A DNA stretch of 64,000 bases from Plantactinospora sp039889035 (lineage in GTDB: Bacteria > Actinomycetota > Actinomycetes > Mycobacteriales > Micromonosporaceae): the NCBI GenBank assembly GCA_039889035.1, contig JBDQQY010000032.1:50711-114710 (forward strand), given 5' to 3'. The position numbers were made by a program, and so were the translations under genes. Below are positions 34,349 to 42,402 of this stretch, piece by piece. Each line of letters begins with the position of its first letter. Position 1 is the first letter of the stretch. Under the pieces are notes generated by a model. The model had not been told where the DNA came from, made no database searches, and saw only the letters and a list, made by a program, of their open reading frames with translations.

Positions 34349-35275
34349 ATGGCACGGATCGTCACACCGTACGGGCGGCACTCCACCGCTGCGGAGGTCA
34401 TCGACGGGATCGACCTGTCCGGACGCCGGGCCATCGTCACCGGAGGCGTCTCGGGCATCGGCCTGGAGACAGCGCGGGCACTGGCCGGAGCGGGGGCGCA
34501 GGTGACGGTGACCGCTCGGGACGACAACGCCCGCCGGGCAGTGGCCGACATCGTGGGATCGACCGGAAACCCCGAGGTGCGGTTCGCCCGCCTCGAACTG
34601 ACCGACGTCTCGTCCATCCGGACCTTCGTCGACGAGTGGGAGGGACCGCTGCACATCCTGGTCAACAACGCCGGTGTGATGGCACTGCCCGAGTTGCGCC
34701 GGACCGCGCAGGGCTGGGAGGAGCAGTTCGCCGTCAACCACCTGGGCCACCATCTGCTCGCCGTCGGGCTGCGTGACGCGCTGGCCCGGGCCGAAGGCGC
34801 CCGCGTCGTGTCGGTCAGTTCGAGTGCCCACCACCTCTCCCCCGTCGTTTTCGACGACATCCACTACCTCTCCCGCCCGTATCACCCCCAGCTCGCGTAC
34901 GGGCAGGCCAAGACCGCCGTGGCGCTCTTCGCCGTCGGTGCGGCCAGTCGCTGGGCCGGGCTGGGAATAACGGCGAACGCCCTCAACCCGGGCGCGATCG
35001 CCACCGGCCTGCAGCAGTACATCGGCGGTGACCTCGGAGTTCCGGCCGATCTGCAGAAGAGCCCCCAGCAGGGGGCGGCCACCTCCGTCATGCTCGCCAC
35101 CTCACCGCTGCTGTCCCACGTCACCGGCCGCTACTTCAACGACTGCGCGGAGGCGACGCCGGTCACCGTCCAGCCCACGGACGAAGCGGAACTCGCCTCG
35201 TCCGTGGCCCACTACGCGATCGATCCGGAGCAGGCAGATCGACTGTGGCGGTTGTGCGACCAGATGGTCGGATGA
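34349..35275 (+). CDS. Short-chain dehydrogenase/reductase (retinol dehydrogenase-like)
   Basis: 308 residues. The NAD(P) motif is RRAIVTGGVSGIGLETARAL (TGxxxGIG), then LVNNAGVMALPE and the catalytic YGQAKTAVALFA (YxxxK) with the preceding Ser in VSVSSSAHHLS. The length and N-terminal extension MARIVTPYGRHSTAAEVIDG resemble WWOX/retinol dehydrogenase-like bacterial SDRs. ATG 34349 follows a weak GAGAGACGG site. Substrate unknown; stand-alone gene. Confidence 0.88.
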   Translation: MARIVTPYGRHSTAAEVIDGIDLSGRRAIVTGGVSGIGLETARALAGAGAQVTVTARDDNARRAVADIVGSTGNPEVRFARLELTDVSSIRTFVDEWEGPLHILVNNAGVMALPELRRTAQGWEEQFAVNHLGHHLLAVGLRDALARAEGARVVSVSSSAHHLSPVVFDDIHYLSRPYHPQLAYGQAKTAVALFAVGAASRWAGLGITANALNPGAIATGLQQYIGGDLGVPADLQKSPQQGAATSVMLATSPLLSHVTGRYFNDCAEATPVTVQPTDEAELASSVAHYAIDPEQADRLWRLCDQMVG

Positions 35276-35431
35276 CCCACGGGTCGGCGTCGCGGTCGTC
35301 CCGGTGGACGAGCCGGCAGAGTCGGCGACACCCTGCCGCAAGAGGCGGTGCGGTTCGCCGGTCGTCGACGTGCCGGCGACCCGCCGGCCGAGTGCGGGTG
35401 GACCAGATCGGCGAACCGGGTACCCGAGCCG

Positions 35432-36175
35432 TCAGGCGGCCCGACCACCGGGGCGGTCGCCGTCGTTGCCGGACGCCAGGCAGCCGCGGCCGCCGTCCAG
35501 CATCCCGTGGACCGCGTCCGCGAGTTGGGCACCGTCGCGCAGCGGGACCGGAAAGCACAGCCGGATGTCGGAGTCGTGGTCGGGATGTTCCAGCCGGAGC
35601 ACGATGCCGAACCGGTCCAGCGCCAGCGGTCGGATCTGGCGTACCCCGCGGAGCCGGCCCGGCGGTACCAGCCTGGACAGCCGCGCGACCGTCCCGGGAT
35701 GGTGGTCGGCGAGGTGGCAGAGCAGGTCGGCTTCACTGTCGGCCAGCGGATCCGGACGGGCGACGGCGAACGCCGCCGGATCGATCGACGCGGTGGTACC
35801 CGCGGTGACCAGTTCGGCCGTTGCCAGCTCCAGTACGGCCGGCAGCTCCGCATCGGCCTCGGCGACGCCGTCGGCGACGGTCAACCAGCCGGTGAGCGTG
35901 GCCCGGGCCCGGACCCGGTCACGAACCGGTACGGGCGCCAGATCGGTCACCTCGACCAGTGCCACCAGCTCGCCCGACTGGCGCAGGTGCCGGGCGAGGC
36001 AGCTCACCGCGGGCAACTCGACGATCAGCCGCTCGGACGGCAGGCGGTGCCGGCCGACGAGATCCGCCCGGTGTCCGGGCGTGTGCAGGCTCAGCGACTT
36101 CGCCGCGACGAGCAGCGAACGCAGGCGTTCGGCCGGGGAGCCGGCCGGTACGGGAGCGAGCTGGTTGCCAGACAT
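35432..36175 (-). CDS. DUF2470 domain protein, iron-box controlled
   Basis: 247 residues, no signal peptide. The N-terminal part (LRSLLVAAKSLSLHTPGHRA, LPAVSCLARHLRQSGELVAL) resembles a split-barrel flavin-binding fold, and the C-terminal LLCHLADHHPGTVARLSRLV and FGIVLRLEHPDHDSDIRLCF match the DUF2470 domain of heme-utilisation proteins such as HugZ. The gene diverges from an rpsD-like gene with a DtxR/IdeR box between them, so it is probably expressed under iron limitation. Enzymatic role unproven. Confidence 0.78.
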   Translation of the reverse strand: MSGNQLAPVPAGSPAERLRSLLVAAKSLSLHTPGHRADLVGRHRLPSERLIVELPAVSCLARHLRQSGELVALVEVTDLAPVPVRDRVRARATLTGWLTVADGVAEADAELPAVLELATAELVTAGTTASIDPAAFAVARPDPLADSEADLLCHLADHHPGTVARLSRLVPPGRLRGVRQIRPLALDRFGIVLRLEHPDHDSDIRLCFPVPLRDGAQLADAVHGMLDGGRGCLASGNDGDRPGGRAA

Positions 36176-36187
36176 GAACGCATCCAG

Positions 36188-36206
36188 TTAGGTTAGCCTC
36201 ACCTTA
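36188..36206. promoter_or_regulatory. IdeR/DtxR-type iron box between divergent genes
   Basis: TTAGGTTAGCCTCACCTTA matches 17 of 19 positions of the consensus TTAGGTTAGSCTAACCTAA. It sits in the 49 bp between the DUF2470 start and the rpsD-like start and can therefore repress both genes when iron is replete. Confidence 0.85.
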
Positions 36207-36224
36207 CACACCAAGAGGTGATGG

Positions 36225-36833
36225 ATGAACCAGGCACGCCCGAAGGTCAGGCGCTCCCGCGCCCTCGGCATCCCCCTCACGCCCAAGTGCGTGCGCTACT
36301 TCGAAAACCGCCCCTTCCCGCCGGGACAACACGGCCGGGCACGGCGCAAGGAGAGCGACTACAAGGTCCGACTGCTGGAGAAGCAGCGACTCAAAGCGCA
36401 GTACGACCTGCGCGAGGGACAGTTGCGACGCGCGTTCGACCGTGCGGTGCACCGACCCGGCAAGACCGGTGACGAACTCCTGATCGACCTGGAGACCCGG
36501 CTCGACGCGCTGGTACTGCGGGCCGGCTTCGCCCGCACCATCTACCAGGCCCGACAGACGGTCAGCCACCAGCACGTCACGGTCAACGGCCGGCGCGTCG
36601 ACCGACCGTCGGCCCGGCTGCGGCCCGGCGACACCATCGCGATCGCCGAACGCAGCCGCCACAAGGCGCCGTTCCTCGCCGCCGCCGCCGGCGCGCACGC
36701 CCCGGCACGCCCCGCGCCGTACCTCGACGTCAACCTGGCGGGCCTGGCCGCCCACCTCAACCGGCTGCCCGCCCGCGCCGAGATACCCGTCAGCTGCGAC
36801 GAGCAACTGATCGTCGAGTACTACTCGCGCTGA
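36225..36833 (+). CDS. rpsD: 30S ribosomal protein S4 (rpsD paralogue type)
   Basis: 202 residues, full length. The N-terminus MNQARPKVRRSRALGIPLTP and the S4 RNA-binding domain IYQARQTVSHQHVTVNGRRV are typical. S4 nucleates small-subunit assembly on 16S rRNA. Not located in an rpsM-rpsK-rpoA operon but standing alone beside a DUF2470 gene with an iron box 19 bp before the ATG. Only one Cys is in the N-terminal domain, so no zinc knuckle is present. Streptomyces has a stand-alone rpsD, so it could be the only copy or an extra one; the rest of the genome decides. Confidence 0.9.
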   Translation: MNQARPKVRRSRALGIPLTPKCVRYFENRPFPPGQHGRARRKESDYKVRLLEKQRLKAQYDLREGQLRRAFDRAVHRPGKTGDELLIDLETRLDALVLRAGFARTIYQARQTVSHQHVTVNGRRVDRPSARLRPGDTIAIAERSRHKAPFLAAAAGAHAPARPAPYLDVNLAGLAAHLNRLPARAEIPVSCDEQLIVEYYSR

Positions 36834-36925
36834 CCGGGACGGAGCCGCCGGACCGGCACGACCCCGTCGACCCGGTCCGACCCGACCGGCGGCTGCCCGC
36901 ACCACCGCGGGCGGCGACGACCCCA

Positions 36926-36957
36926 ACGGGGATGGCACCGAACGGCGCCATCCCCGT
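36926..36957. terminator. Bidirectional terminator hairpin
   Basis: ACGGGGATGGC and GCCATCCCCGT form a perfect 11-bp stem with a 10-base loop in the 135-bp gap between the convergent rpsD-like and LPMO genes. Confidence 0.78.
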
Positions 36958-36968
36958 CGCGACTGCTC

Positions 36969-38015
36969 CTACCTGGCCGTACAGGTCAGGGTCGGCGCGG
37001 TGTTCGTGCCGCTCCAGGAACCGTTGAACCCGAAGCTGGTGCTGCCGTTGGCGCTCAACGCGCCGTTGTGACTGGCGTTCGCGGCGGTGACCGACGAACC
37101 GCTCGAGGTTATCGACGCGTTCCACGAACTGGTGATGCTCTGGCTGTTGGGCCAGGTCCAGCTCACCGTCCAGCCGGAGATCGCGGCGTTGCCGGCCCGC
37201 ACCGTGACCTGGGCGCCGAAGCCACCGCTCCACTCGTTCGTCTTCGCGTACGTCGCGGTGCAGGCACCGTTGCCGGCCGGCGGCGGGGTGGTCGGCGGGG
37301 GGTTCGTCGGGGGCGGGGTGGTCGGCGGCGGGGTGGTCGGGTTGCCGCCACCACCGAAGATCACGTCACTGCACAGGTAGTACGGCTGGTCGAGGTGGCT
37401 CGCCTGCCAGATCGTGTAGACGACGTGCCGCCCGGTGCGGTTGCCCGCGTTCACCTGGGCCTCGTACAGCCCGGTGGTCGGGTAGCTGCCGGTGCGTAGC
37501 ACCAGGTCCAGGCTGCCCCAGGTGAGCGGCTGGGTGGTCGGGTCGAAGCCCTGCTTGGTGATGTAGATCAGCAGGTAGTCGGCACCGTGCCGGGCCCCGT
37601 CGGTCAGCGTCAGCGTGAAGTTGTTCGGCATCGGCTTCGCGACCCATGCGCCGACCGCGTCGAGCGAGGCGTACAGCCCGCCCTGGGTGCGACCGCCGCT
37701 GCAGAGCTGCCCGTCCGGGACGGCGGCCTGGTGGTTGCCGCCGACGTTCTCCCGGAACAGGCCGTTCCAGTTCCACATCGTGTTGGGGTTGGCCTGCCAG
37801 GCCTGCGCACACATCGGGTCGGTCTGTGCCATGTCGGGGTTGAGGTGGTCGTCACCCCAGCGCTCCCAGCATCCGTAGTTCCGGGACGGCGGGTTGGTGA
37901 CCGACCCGTGCGCCGAAGCCGGGCTGGCCTGGTTGACGACGACCATCGTGAGCCCGGTGACGAGGACGGCAACCGCGGCGAATATCAGATGGCGGGCTGT
38001 TCGTGAGGCTTTCAT
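36969..38015 (-). CDS. Secreted AA10 lytic polysaccharide monooxygenase with CBM2
   Basis: 348 residues. Signal peptide MKASRTARHLIFAAVAVLVT... ends at SPASA so the mature protein starts with His36 in HGSVTNPPSRNYGCWERWGD, the copper-binding histidine brace residue of AA10 enzymes; GNHQAAVPDG supplies the second His. A Pro/Thr linker (PTTPPPTTPPPTNPPPTTPP) leads to a C-terminal CBM2 with conserved Trp (NEWSGGFGAQVTV, WTVSWTWPN). It oxidatively cleaves cellulose or chitin outside the cell. No CebR-type operator is seen upstream. Confidence 0.94.
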   Translation of the reverse strand: MKASRTARHLIFAAVAVLVTGLTMVVVNQASPASAHGSVTNPPSRNYGCWERWGDDHLNPDMAQTDPMCAQAWQANPNTMWNWNGLFRENVGGNHQAAVPDGQLCSGGRTQGGLYASLDAVGAWVAKPMPNNFTLTLTDGARHGADYLLIYITKQGFDPTTQPLTWGSLDLVLRTGSYPTTGLYEAQVNAGNRTGRHVVYTIWQASHLDQPYYLCSDVIFGGGGNPTTPPPTTPPPTNPPPTTPPPAGNGACTATYAKTNEWSGGFGAQVTVRAGNAAISGWTVSWTWPNSQSITSSWNASITSSGSSVTAANASHNGALSANGSTSFGFNGSWSGTNTAPTLTCTAR

Positions 38016-38237
38016 CAGTGCTCCAGCATTCCGCCGACGCCTGTGTCGCTCGACGGGATGCCCTGGCCCACGAGGAAACACGCGCCGACCAACATGAAGA
38101 GTCTCGGAAGCGCAGGCAAGACGGCTGTGCTGCCTGCGTTGGCTTGGGTGGCTCCCGCGATGATCCTACAAGGCGCATCCAGGGATGTGAATCTCTTCCT
38201 GGAGTTCACCAAGGTGTGGCCGCGCCGACGCGCGGGC

Positions 38238-38273
38238 TTGTCCGATCAACCGGGGTGTGTGCAATATATTGCA
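38238..38273 (+). promoter_or_regulatory. GntR/acdS promoter with autoregulatory palindrome
   Basis: -35 TTGTCC (38238-38243), 18-bp spacer, -10 CAATAT (38262-38267). The perfect 14-bp palindrome TGCAATATATTGCA (38260-38273) covers the -10 and touches the ATG at 38273. An FCD-type GntR dimer bound there would block its own operon. Confidence 0.68.
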
Positions 38274-38923
38274 TGCCCGTCCCCGAGAACGCGCCGGCGA
38301 TCGATCGACGCCTGCTCCGCGACGACGTCTATCACCGCCTTCGAGACGTCATCGTCGACGGCAGCCTCGCGCCCGGCGAGCAGCTCCGCGACGTGGAGCT
38401 GGCGGCCTGGCTCGGTGTCAGCCGTACCCCCGTCCGAGAGGCGTTGTTGCGGCTGGCCGAGGCCGGTCTGGTGGTGGCCCGGCCGGGGCGCTCCACGACG
38501 GTGAGCTCGCTGGACCTGCGTGACGTCCGCGACGCCCGCGACGTGGTCGCGGCAATGCACGAGCTGGCCGTACGGGAGGCGGTGGGGAGCCTCGGTCACG
38601 CCGACCTCGAGGCGATGCGGGAGGCGAACCGCCGGTTCGGTGCGGCGATCGGGCAGGGCGACGTCGAGGCCGCATTGCGCGCCGACGACGAGTTGCACGG
38701 CATCCCGGTGACCGTGGCCGCGAACCGGGCAATGGCCGCAGTCCTCGAACAGTTCACCCCGGTGCTGCGGCGAGCCGAACGACTGCGCTTCTCCTCGCTG
38801 GCCGGGCGTGCCTCGCTCGCCCGGCACGACGAGCTGATCCGACTCTGCGCCGCCGGGGACGCGGACCGGGCGGCAGCGGTCGCCTTCGACACCTGGCGCA
38901 CCCTACCGACCACCGAGGAGTGA
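38273..38923 (+). CDS. GntR family regulator, FCD subfamily
   Basis: 216 residues. wHTH: VYHRLRDVIVDGSLAPGEQL, then WLGVSRTPVREALLRLAEAG (residues 20-70). The helical FCD ligand domain follows (HELAVREAVGSLG, ARHDELIRLCAAGDADRAAA). ATG 38273 lies at the end of the palindrome with no Shine-Dalgarno, so the mRNA is probably leaderless. GTGA overlap with the ACC deaminase gene, so it is likely the local regulator. Confidence 0.9.
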   Translation: MPVPENAPAIDRRLLRDDVYHRLRDVIVDGSLAPGEQLRDVELAAWLGVSRTPVREALLRLAEAGLVVARPGRSTTVSSLDLRDVRDARDVVAAMHELAVREAVGSLGHADLEAMREANRRFGAAIGQGDVEAALRADDELHGIPVTVAANRAMAAVLEQFTPVLRRAERLRFSSLAGRASLARHDELIRLCAAGDADRAAAVAFDTWRTLPTTEE

Positions 38924-39966
38924 CCGTGGCCCTGTCCGACTTCCCACGCCACCGGCTGACCTTCGGGCCGAGCCCGGTCCACCCGCTGCCGCGACTGACC
39001 GCCCACCTCGGCGGCGCGTCGATCTGGGCCAAGCGGGAGGACTGCAACGCGGGACTCGCCTACGGCGGCAACAAGACCCGCAAGCTGGAGTACCTCGTCC
39101 CGGACGTACTGGCGCAGGGCGCCGACACGCTGGTGTCGATCGGCGGGTACCAGTCCAACCACACCCGCCAGGTCGCCGCCGTCGCCGCGTCGCTGGGCCT
39201 GAAGGCGGTGCTGGTGCAGGAGAACTGGGTCGACTGGCCCGACAGCGTCAGCGACCGGGTCGGCAACATCATGCTGAGCCGGATCATGGGCGCCGAGGTC
39301 CGGCTCGACCCGGCCGGATTCGGCATCGGGTTCAAGGACTCGTGGATCCGCGCCATCGAGGACGTACGGAAACGTGGCGGCACGCCGTACCCGATTCCGG
39401 CGGGCGCCTCCGACCACCGACTCGGCGGGCTCGGATTCGCGAACTGGGCGTACGAGGTCGAGCAGCAGGAACGCGAACTGGGCGTCTTCTTCGACACCGT
39501 CGTGGTCTGCTCGGTCACCGGCTCGACCCAGGCGGGCATGATCGCCGGGTTCGCCGCCCTTGCGGAGGCCGGCGGCCGGCAACGCCGGGTGATCGGGATC
39601 GACGCCAGCGCGAAGATCGAGGAGACCCGCGCCCAGGTCGCCCGGATCGCCACAGCCACGGCCGAACTCATCGGCGTCGCCCGGCCGCTGCGCGACGAGG
39701 AGATCACCGTCCTGGCCGGCTGGGCCGGCGACCGGTACGGGATCCCGGTGCAGTCGACCCTGGAGGCGATTTTGCTGACCGGCCGCCTCGAGGGCATGAT
39801 CATCGACCCCGTCTACGAGGGCAAGTCGATGGCCGGCCTGATCGACCTCGTCACCAGCGGCGAGATCCCGGAGCAGGCCACCGTCCTCTATGCCCACCTG
39901 GGCGGCCAGCCGGCGCTGAACGCCTACAGCGGCCTGTTCACCCACACCCGCCCGCCGAACGCCTGA
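38920..39966 (+). CDS. acdS: 1-Aminocyclopropane-1-carboxylate deaminase
   Basis: 348 residues. PLP Lys in YGGNKTRKLEYLVPD. Active-site residues of true ACC deaminases are conserved: RYGIP (Tyr), DPVYEGKSMAG (Tyr-Glu) and YAHLGGQPALN (Leu). These set it apart from D-cysteine desulfhydrases. It cleaves ACC, the plant ethylene precursor, to ammonia and 2-oxobutyrate, a plant-association trait. GTG start overlaps the GntR stop; a second in-frame GTG two codons on is possible. Confidence 0.94.
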   Translation: MTVALSDFPRHRLTFGPSPVHPLPRLTAHLGGASIWAKREDCNAGLAYGGNKTRKLEYLVPDVLAQGADTLVSIGGYQSNHTRQVAAVAASLGLKAVLVQENWVDWPDSVSDRVGNIMLSRIMGAEVRLDPAGFGIGFKDSWIRAIEDVRKRGGTPYPIPAGASDHRLGGLGFANWAYEVEQQERELGVFFDTVVVCSVTGSTQAGMIAGFAALAEAGGRQRRVIGIDASAKIEETRAQVARIATATAELIGVARPLRDEEITVLAGWAGDRYGIPVQSTLEAILLTGRLEGMIIDPVYEGKSMAGLIDLVTSGEIPEQATVLYAHLGGQPALNAYSGLFTHTRPPNA

Positions 39967-40068
39967 CGTCGTCGCCGCCCGGCCGGAGGGACGGGCGTCG
40001 GTCAGGCACCCCGGGCGGTCCACCGCACGCCGGGCCCTTCTGACAGACCTGGCGACTGGCGGTGAAAC

Positions 40069-40467
40069 CTACCCGAACAGGCCCTCGGGCGGCAGCAGGC
40101 GTCCTTGTTTGACGTGCGAGTAGTCCCGGGCTTCGGCGACCAGACCCGCTTCGTCGAAGCGCAGCAGGGTGCAGCCGGAGATGGTGAGCGGTTCGCCGTC
40201 CGGATAGGTCACCGCCCAGTACTCCACGGCCGCCAGATCGCCGTCGACCCGTGGTTCACCGAACCAGACCTCGGCCGGCCGGGTCTCCTCGTCGAAGCAC
40301 TCCTGGACGTAGCTGCGTAGTCCGGCGCGGCCGCGGTAGCGGCGGAACATCGACGCCCAGTGGTCGGCCTCCTCGGCCTGCAGACCGACGATCCCGTCGA
40401 CATCCTTCGCCGGCCAGCCCTGGGCCCAGACGGTCGCCCACCGCCTGGCGGCGTCGCGTACGTTCAT
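40069..40467 (-). CDS. NTF2-like (SnoaL-type) protein
   Basis: 132 residues, a single cone-shaped domain. WATVWAQGWPAKDVDGIVGL near the N-terminus, VWFGEPRVDGDLAAVEYWAV and LLRFDEAGLVAEARDY are typical. No catalytic motif is decisive. Function unknown, perhaps a small hydrolase or isomerase. Convergent with acdS. Confidence 0.8.
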   Translation of the reverse strand: MNVRDAARRWATVWAQGWPAKDVDGIVGLQAEEADHWASMFRRYRGRAGLRSYVQECFDEETRPAEVWFGEPRVDGDLAAVEYWAVTYPDGEPLTISGCTLLRFDEAGLVAEARDYSHVKQGRLLPPEGLFG

Positions 40468-40920
40468 GGTCGGTCCCTCCGGTGCGAGAAGCTGCGCCCG
40501 GGGTTTCTAACACGCGGGTACGACCAATCAATCCGAGCCGGAGCCCAGCCGTCCCCACCGCTCCCAGTCATCGCGGGCAGGTGTGCACTGAGCGGTGCCG
40601 ACACGCATCGCCGACGTCAGCCAGCCCCGTGGCGCCGCCCGTCCCGCATGAGCTGTCCCCGGGGCCGCGCTTGCTACCGAGGTCGCCGATGCGCCCTACC
40701 GGCCGGCCGGGACGAGCTGACGGCGTACGGGCCACTGCTGTCCGACGACGGCGCCGGCCGAGCGGGTCGAGCCGATCGAGATCTGGTCGGTACGCGAACG
40801 GGATGCCAATCGATGTAGCCTCGTAGGCTGGATCGTGCCCCCGACCCGCACCACCTGAACAGTTGTCCCGACTGTCCTGCGGCCTTCCCCCGCCACCCAG
40901 GTATGGAGAGGATTTTGGCG
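40468..40920. other. Intergenic region upstream of the sulfotransferase gene
   Basis: About 450 bp between divergent genes. No supportable gene or RNA is seen. GC drops towards the sulfotransferase gene. Confidence 0.45.
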
Positions 40921-41784
40921 ATGATGAAACGTGCCGTTACGTTCACCAAGCATCACACGCCCAACTCGTTGCGCGTGGTGGCGCGGCGAGTGATGTGTGA
41001 GACCCACAACACCAGACTGCGGCTCTCGGTCCCGGTCGAGTCGCGAAGCGAATTTGGAAACATATACCACTGCACGATTCGCAAAACGGCCAGCCAATGG
41101 GTCAAAGCCCTGTTCAACGACCCTGTCGTGTATCGGTACTCTGGATTACTGCCCTACGATCCGCGCCCCTACAAGTGGCGTTACCCGCAGGCCTTGCCGC
41201 CCAACCGCGTCGTCTCGTCCCTCTTCATGTCCTACAACGGCTTCATGCGCCTTCCCAAGCCTGACTCCTACCGGACGTTCTTCGTCCTCCGCGATCCCCG
41301 CGACATCGTCGTTTCCGGGTACTTCTCCTATCGAAGCTCGCACACCGCGATGGGCGACATTCCGCAGGTACGGAGAGTGCTGCGAGAAAAGCCGTTCAAG
41401 GAGGGCCTGCTCTATGTCATCGATCATCTCGCCAACAAAGGCACATTCAGGTCGCTCCGCTCGTGGGCGACCGCTCCGAGCACCGAAGCCATCGGCCTGT
41501 TCCGGTACGAGGACCTGACCGGGGAACAGCAGGCGGATGAAGTGGCCCGGCTGATGCGCCACTGCGGGATTCCCATCCCACCGTCCGATCTCGACGCCCT
41601 GCTGTCCCGGTACAGCTTCTCAAGAATGCGGCGTGGCGTAGAGACCGCCGGGTCGGTCTCTCACTATCGGAAGGGTGAGTCCGGCGATTGGCGCAATCAC
41701 TTCGATGACGACGTCTACGAGGCATTCGTCGCAGCGGCGGGTGACCTCGTCGAGGTTCTCGGGTACCCCCCGCATGAGCACTGA
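40921..41784 (+). CDS. PAPS-dependent sulfotransferase family protein
   Basis: 287 residues from ATG 40921, which has GGAGAGG 9 bases upstream; ATG 40903 is the alternative. The PAPS sites are visible: 5' phosphosulfate loop CTIRKTASQWVKALF, 3' phosphate site FFVLRDPRDIVVSGYFSYRS, and the C-terminal HYRKGESGDWRNHF motif. It transfers sulfate to a hydroxyl or amine of an unknown acceptor. Base composition is clearly less GC-rich than neighbours and uses A/T-ending codons, a sign of recent transfer. No biosynthetic cluster is attached. Confidence 0.9.
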   Translation: MMKRAVTFTKHHTPNSLRVVARRVMCETHNTRLRLSVPVESRSEFGNIYHCTIRKTASQWVKALFNDPVVYRYSGLLPYDPRPYKWRYPQALPPNRVVSSLFMSYNGFMRLPKPDSYRTFFVLRDPRDIVVSGYFSYRSSHTAMGDIPQVRRVLREKPFKEGLLYVIDHLANKGTFRSLRSWATAPSTEAIGLFRYEDLTGEQQADEVARLMRHCGIPIPPSDLDALLSRYSFSRMRRGVETAGSVSHYRKGESGDWRNHFDDDVYEAFVAAAGDLVEVLGYPPHEH

Positions 41785-41799
41785 CCTCGTGCCCGGCTT

Positions 41800-41816
41800 G
41801 GTCAGGACTCCTGACC
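41800..41816. promoter_or_regulatory. 17-bp palindrome upstream of an unknown gene
   Basis: GGTCAGGA-C-TCCTGACC is a perfect inverted repeat with a one-base centre, too tight for a terminator loop. It lies 67 bp before the GTG of the next gene and 16 bp after the sulfotransferase stop, so it may be an operator for the former. Confidence 0.45.
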
Positions 41817-41883
41817 GTCCGGCCGAAGCGATGCCGACGGGTGGGTGCGCCAGCGGTCGAACTCGACCCGGAGAGGCGTAGCC

Positions 41884-42402
41884 GTGCTCCCGGAGAGGGC
41901 GGCGTCATTCCTGCGGAACGTGATCCGTGAGATGTTCGAGGCCCAGTCCGACCGCACCGGCCCTCGGGAGTTCGACGGCGTCGTCGAGTGGCAACTCAGG
42001 ATCGGCTGGGACGACGGCGAACAACTGACCCGTCTCGTCCTGACGGCGGCCCAGCCGGTCTGGTCCGACAGTGTCGGGGCCAGGGTCCGCCCGGTGGTCT
42101 TCGTCGCGGTCGGCAGTGACGCGCAACCGCACCCGCCCTACGGCAGGCGCCCGACGGTACCCCGCTTCCAGGACCGGCCGGCGGACATCCCTGGTGTCCC
42201 CCTGGACGAACTGCCGGCCACTCCGGCCGGTGGTTGGGCCAGGGCCCTGATCGGGCGCTTGGGCGGTGCGGGCGCCCGTCAGTGGGAGGACGGTTGGATC
42301 GGGTTCACCGTGACTCTGCCCGACGAGCCGCCCTGGATAACCGGGACGACGCGAGGCCCTCACGGTCGTCCGAGCGCACCGGACCCGAGTAGCCGGGCCT
42401 GA
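41884..42402 (+). CDS. Hypothetical protein
   Basis: 172 residues from GTG 41884, supported by GGAGAGG 7 bases upstream. The sequence is RTGPREFDGVVEWQLRIGWD then LTRLVLTAAQPVWSDS, mixed alpha/beta, with no signal peptide or known motif. The last 98 bp overlap the 3' end of the convergent SARP-type gene. Not recognised. Confidence 0.6.
   Translation: MLPERAASFLRNVIREMFEAQSDRTGPREFDGVVEWQLRIGWDDGEQLTRLVLTAAQPVWSDSVGARVRPVVFVAVGSDAQPHPPYGRRPTVPRFQDRPADIPGVPLDELPATPAGGWARALIGRLGGAGARQWEDGWIGFTVTLPDEPPWITGTTRGPHGRPSAPDPSSRA

Noticed and set aside
36188..36206. Zur (zinc) box controlling the S4 gene
   Set aside because: The sequence fits the IdeR/DtxR consensus TTAGGTTAGSCTAACCTAA much better than the actinobacterial Zur pattern with TGAAAATNATTTTCA-like arms.
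40468..40920. Short open frames on both strands upstream of the sulfotransferase gene
   Set aside because: They lack ribosome sites and give Arg/Pro-rich low-complexity translations.
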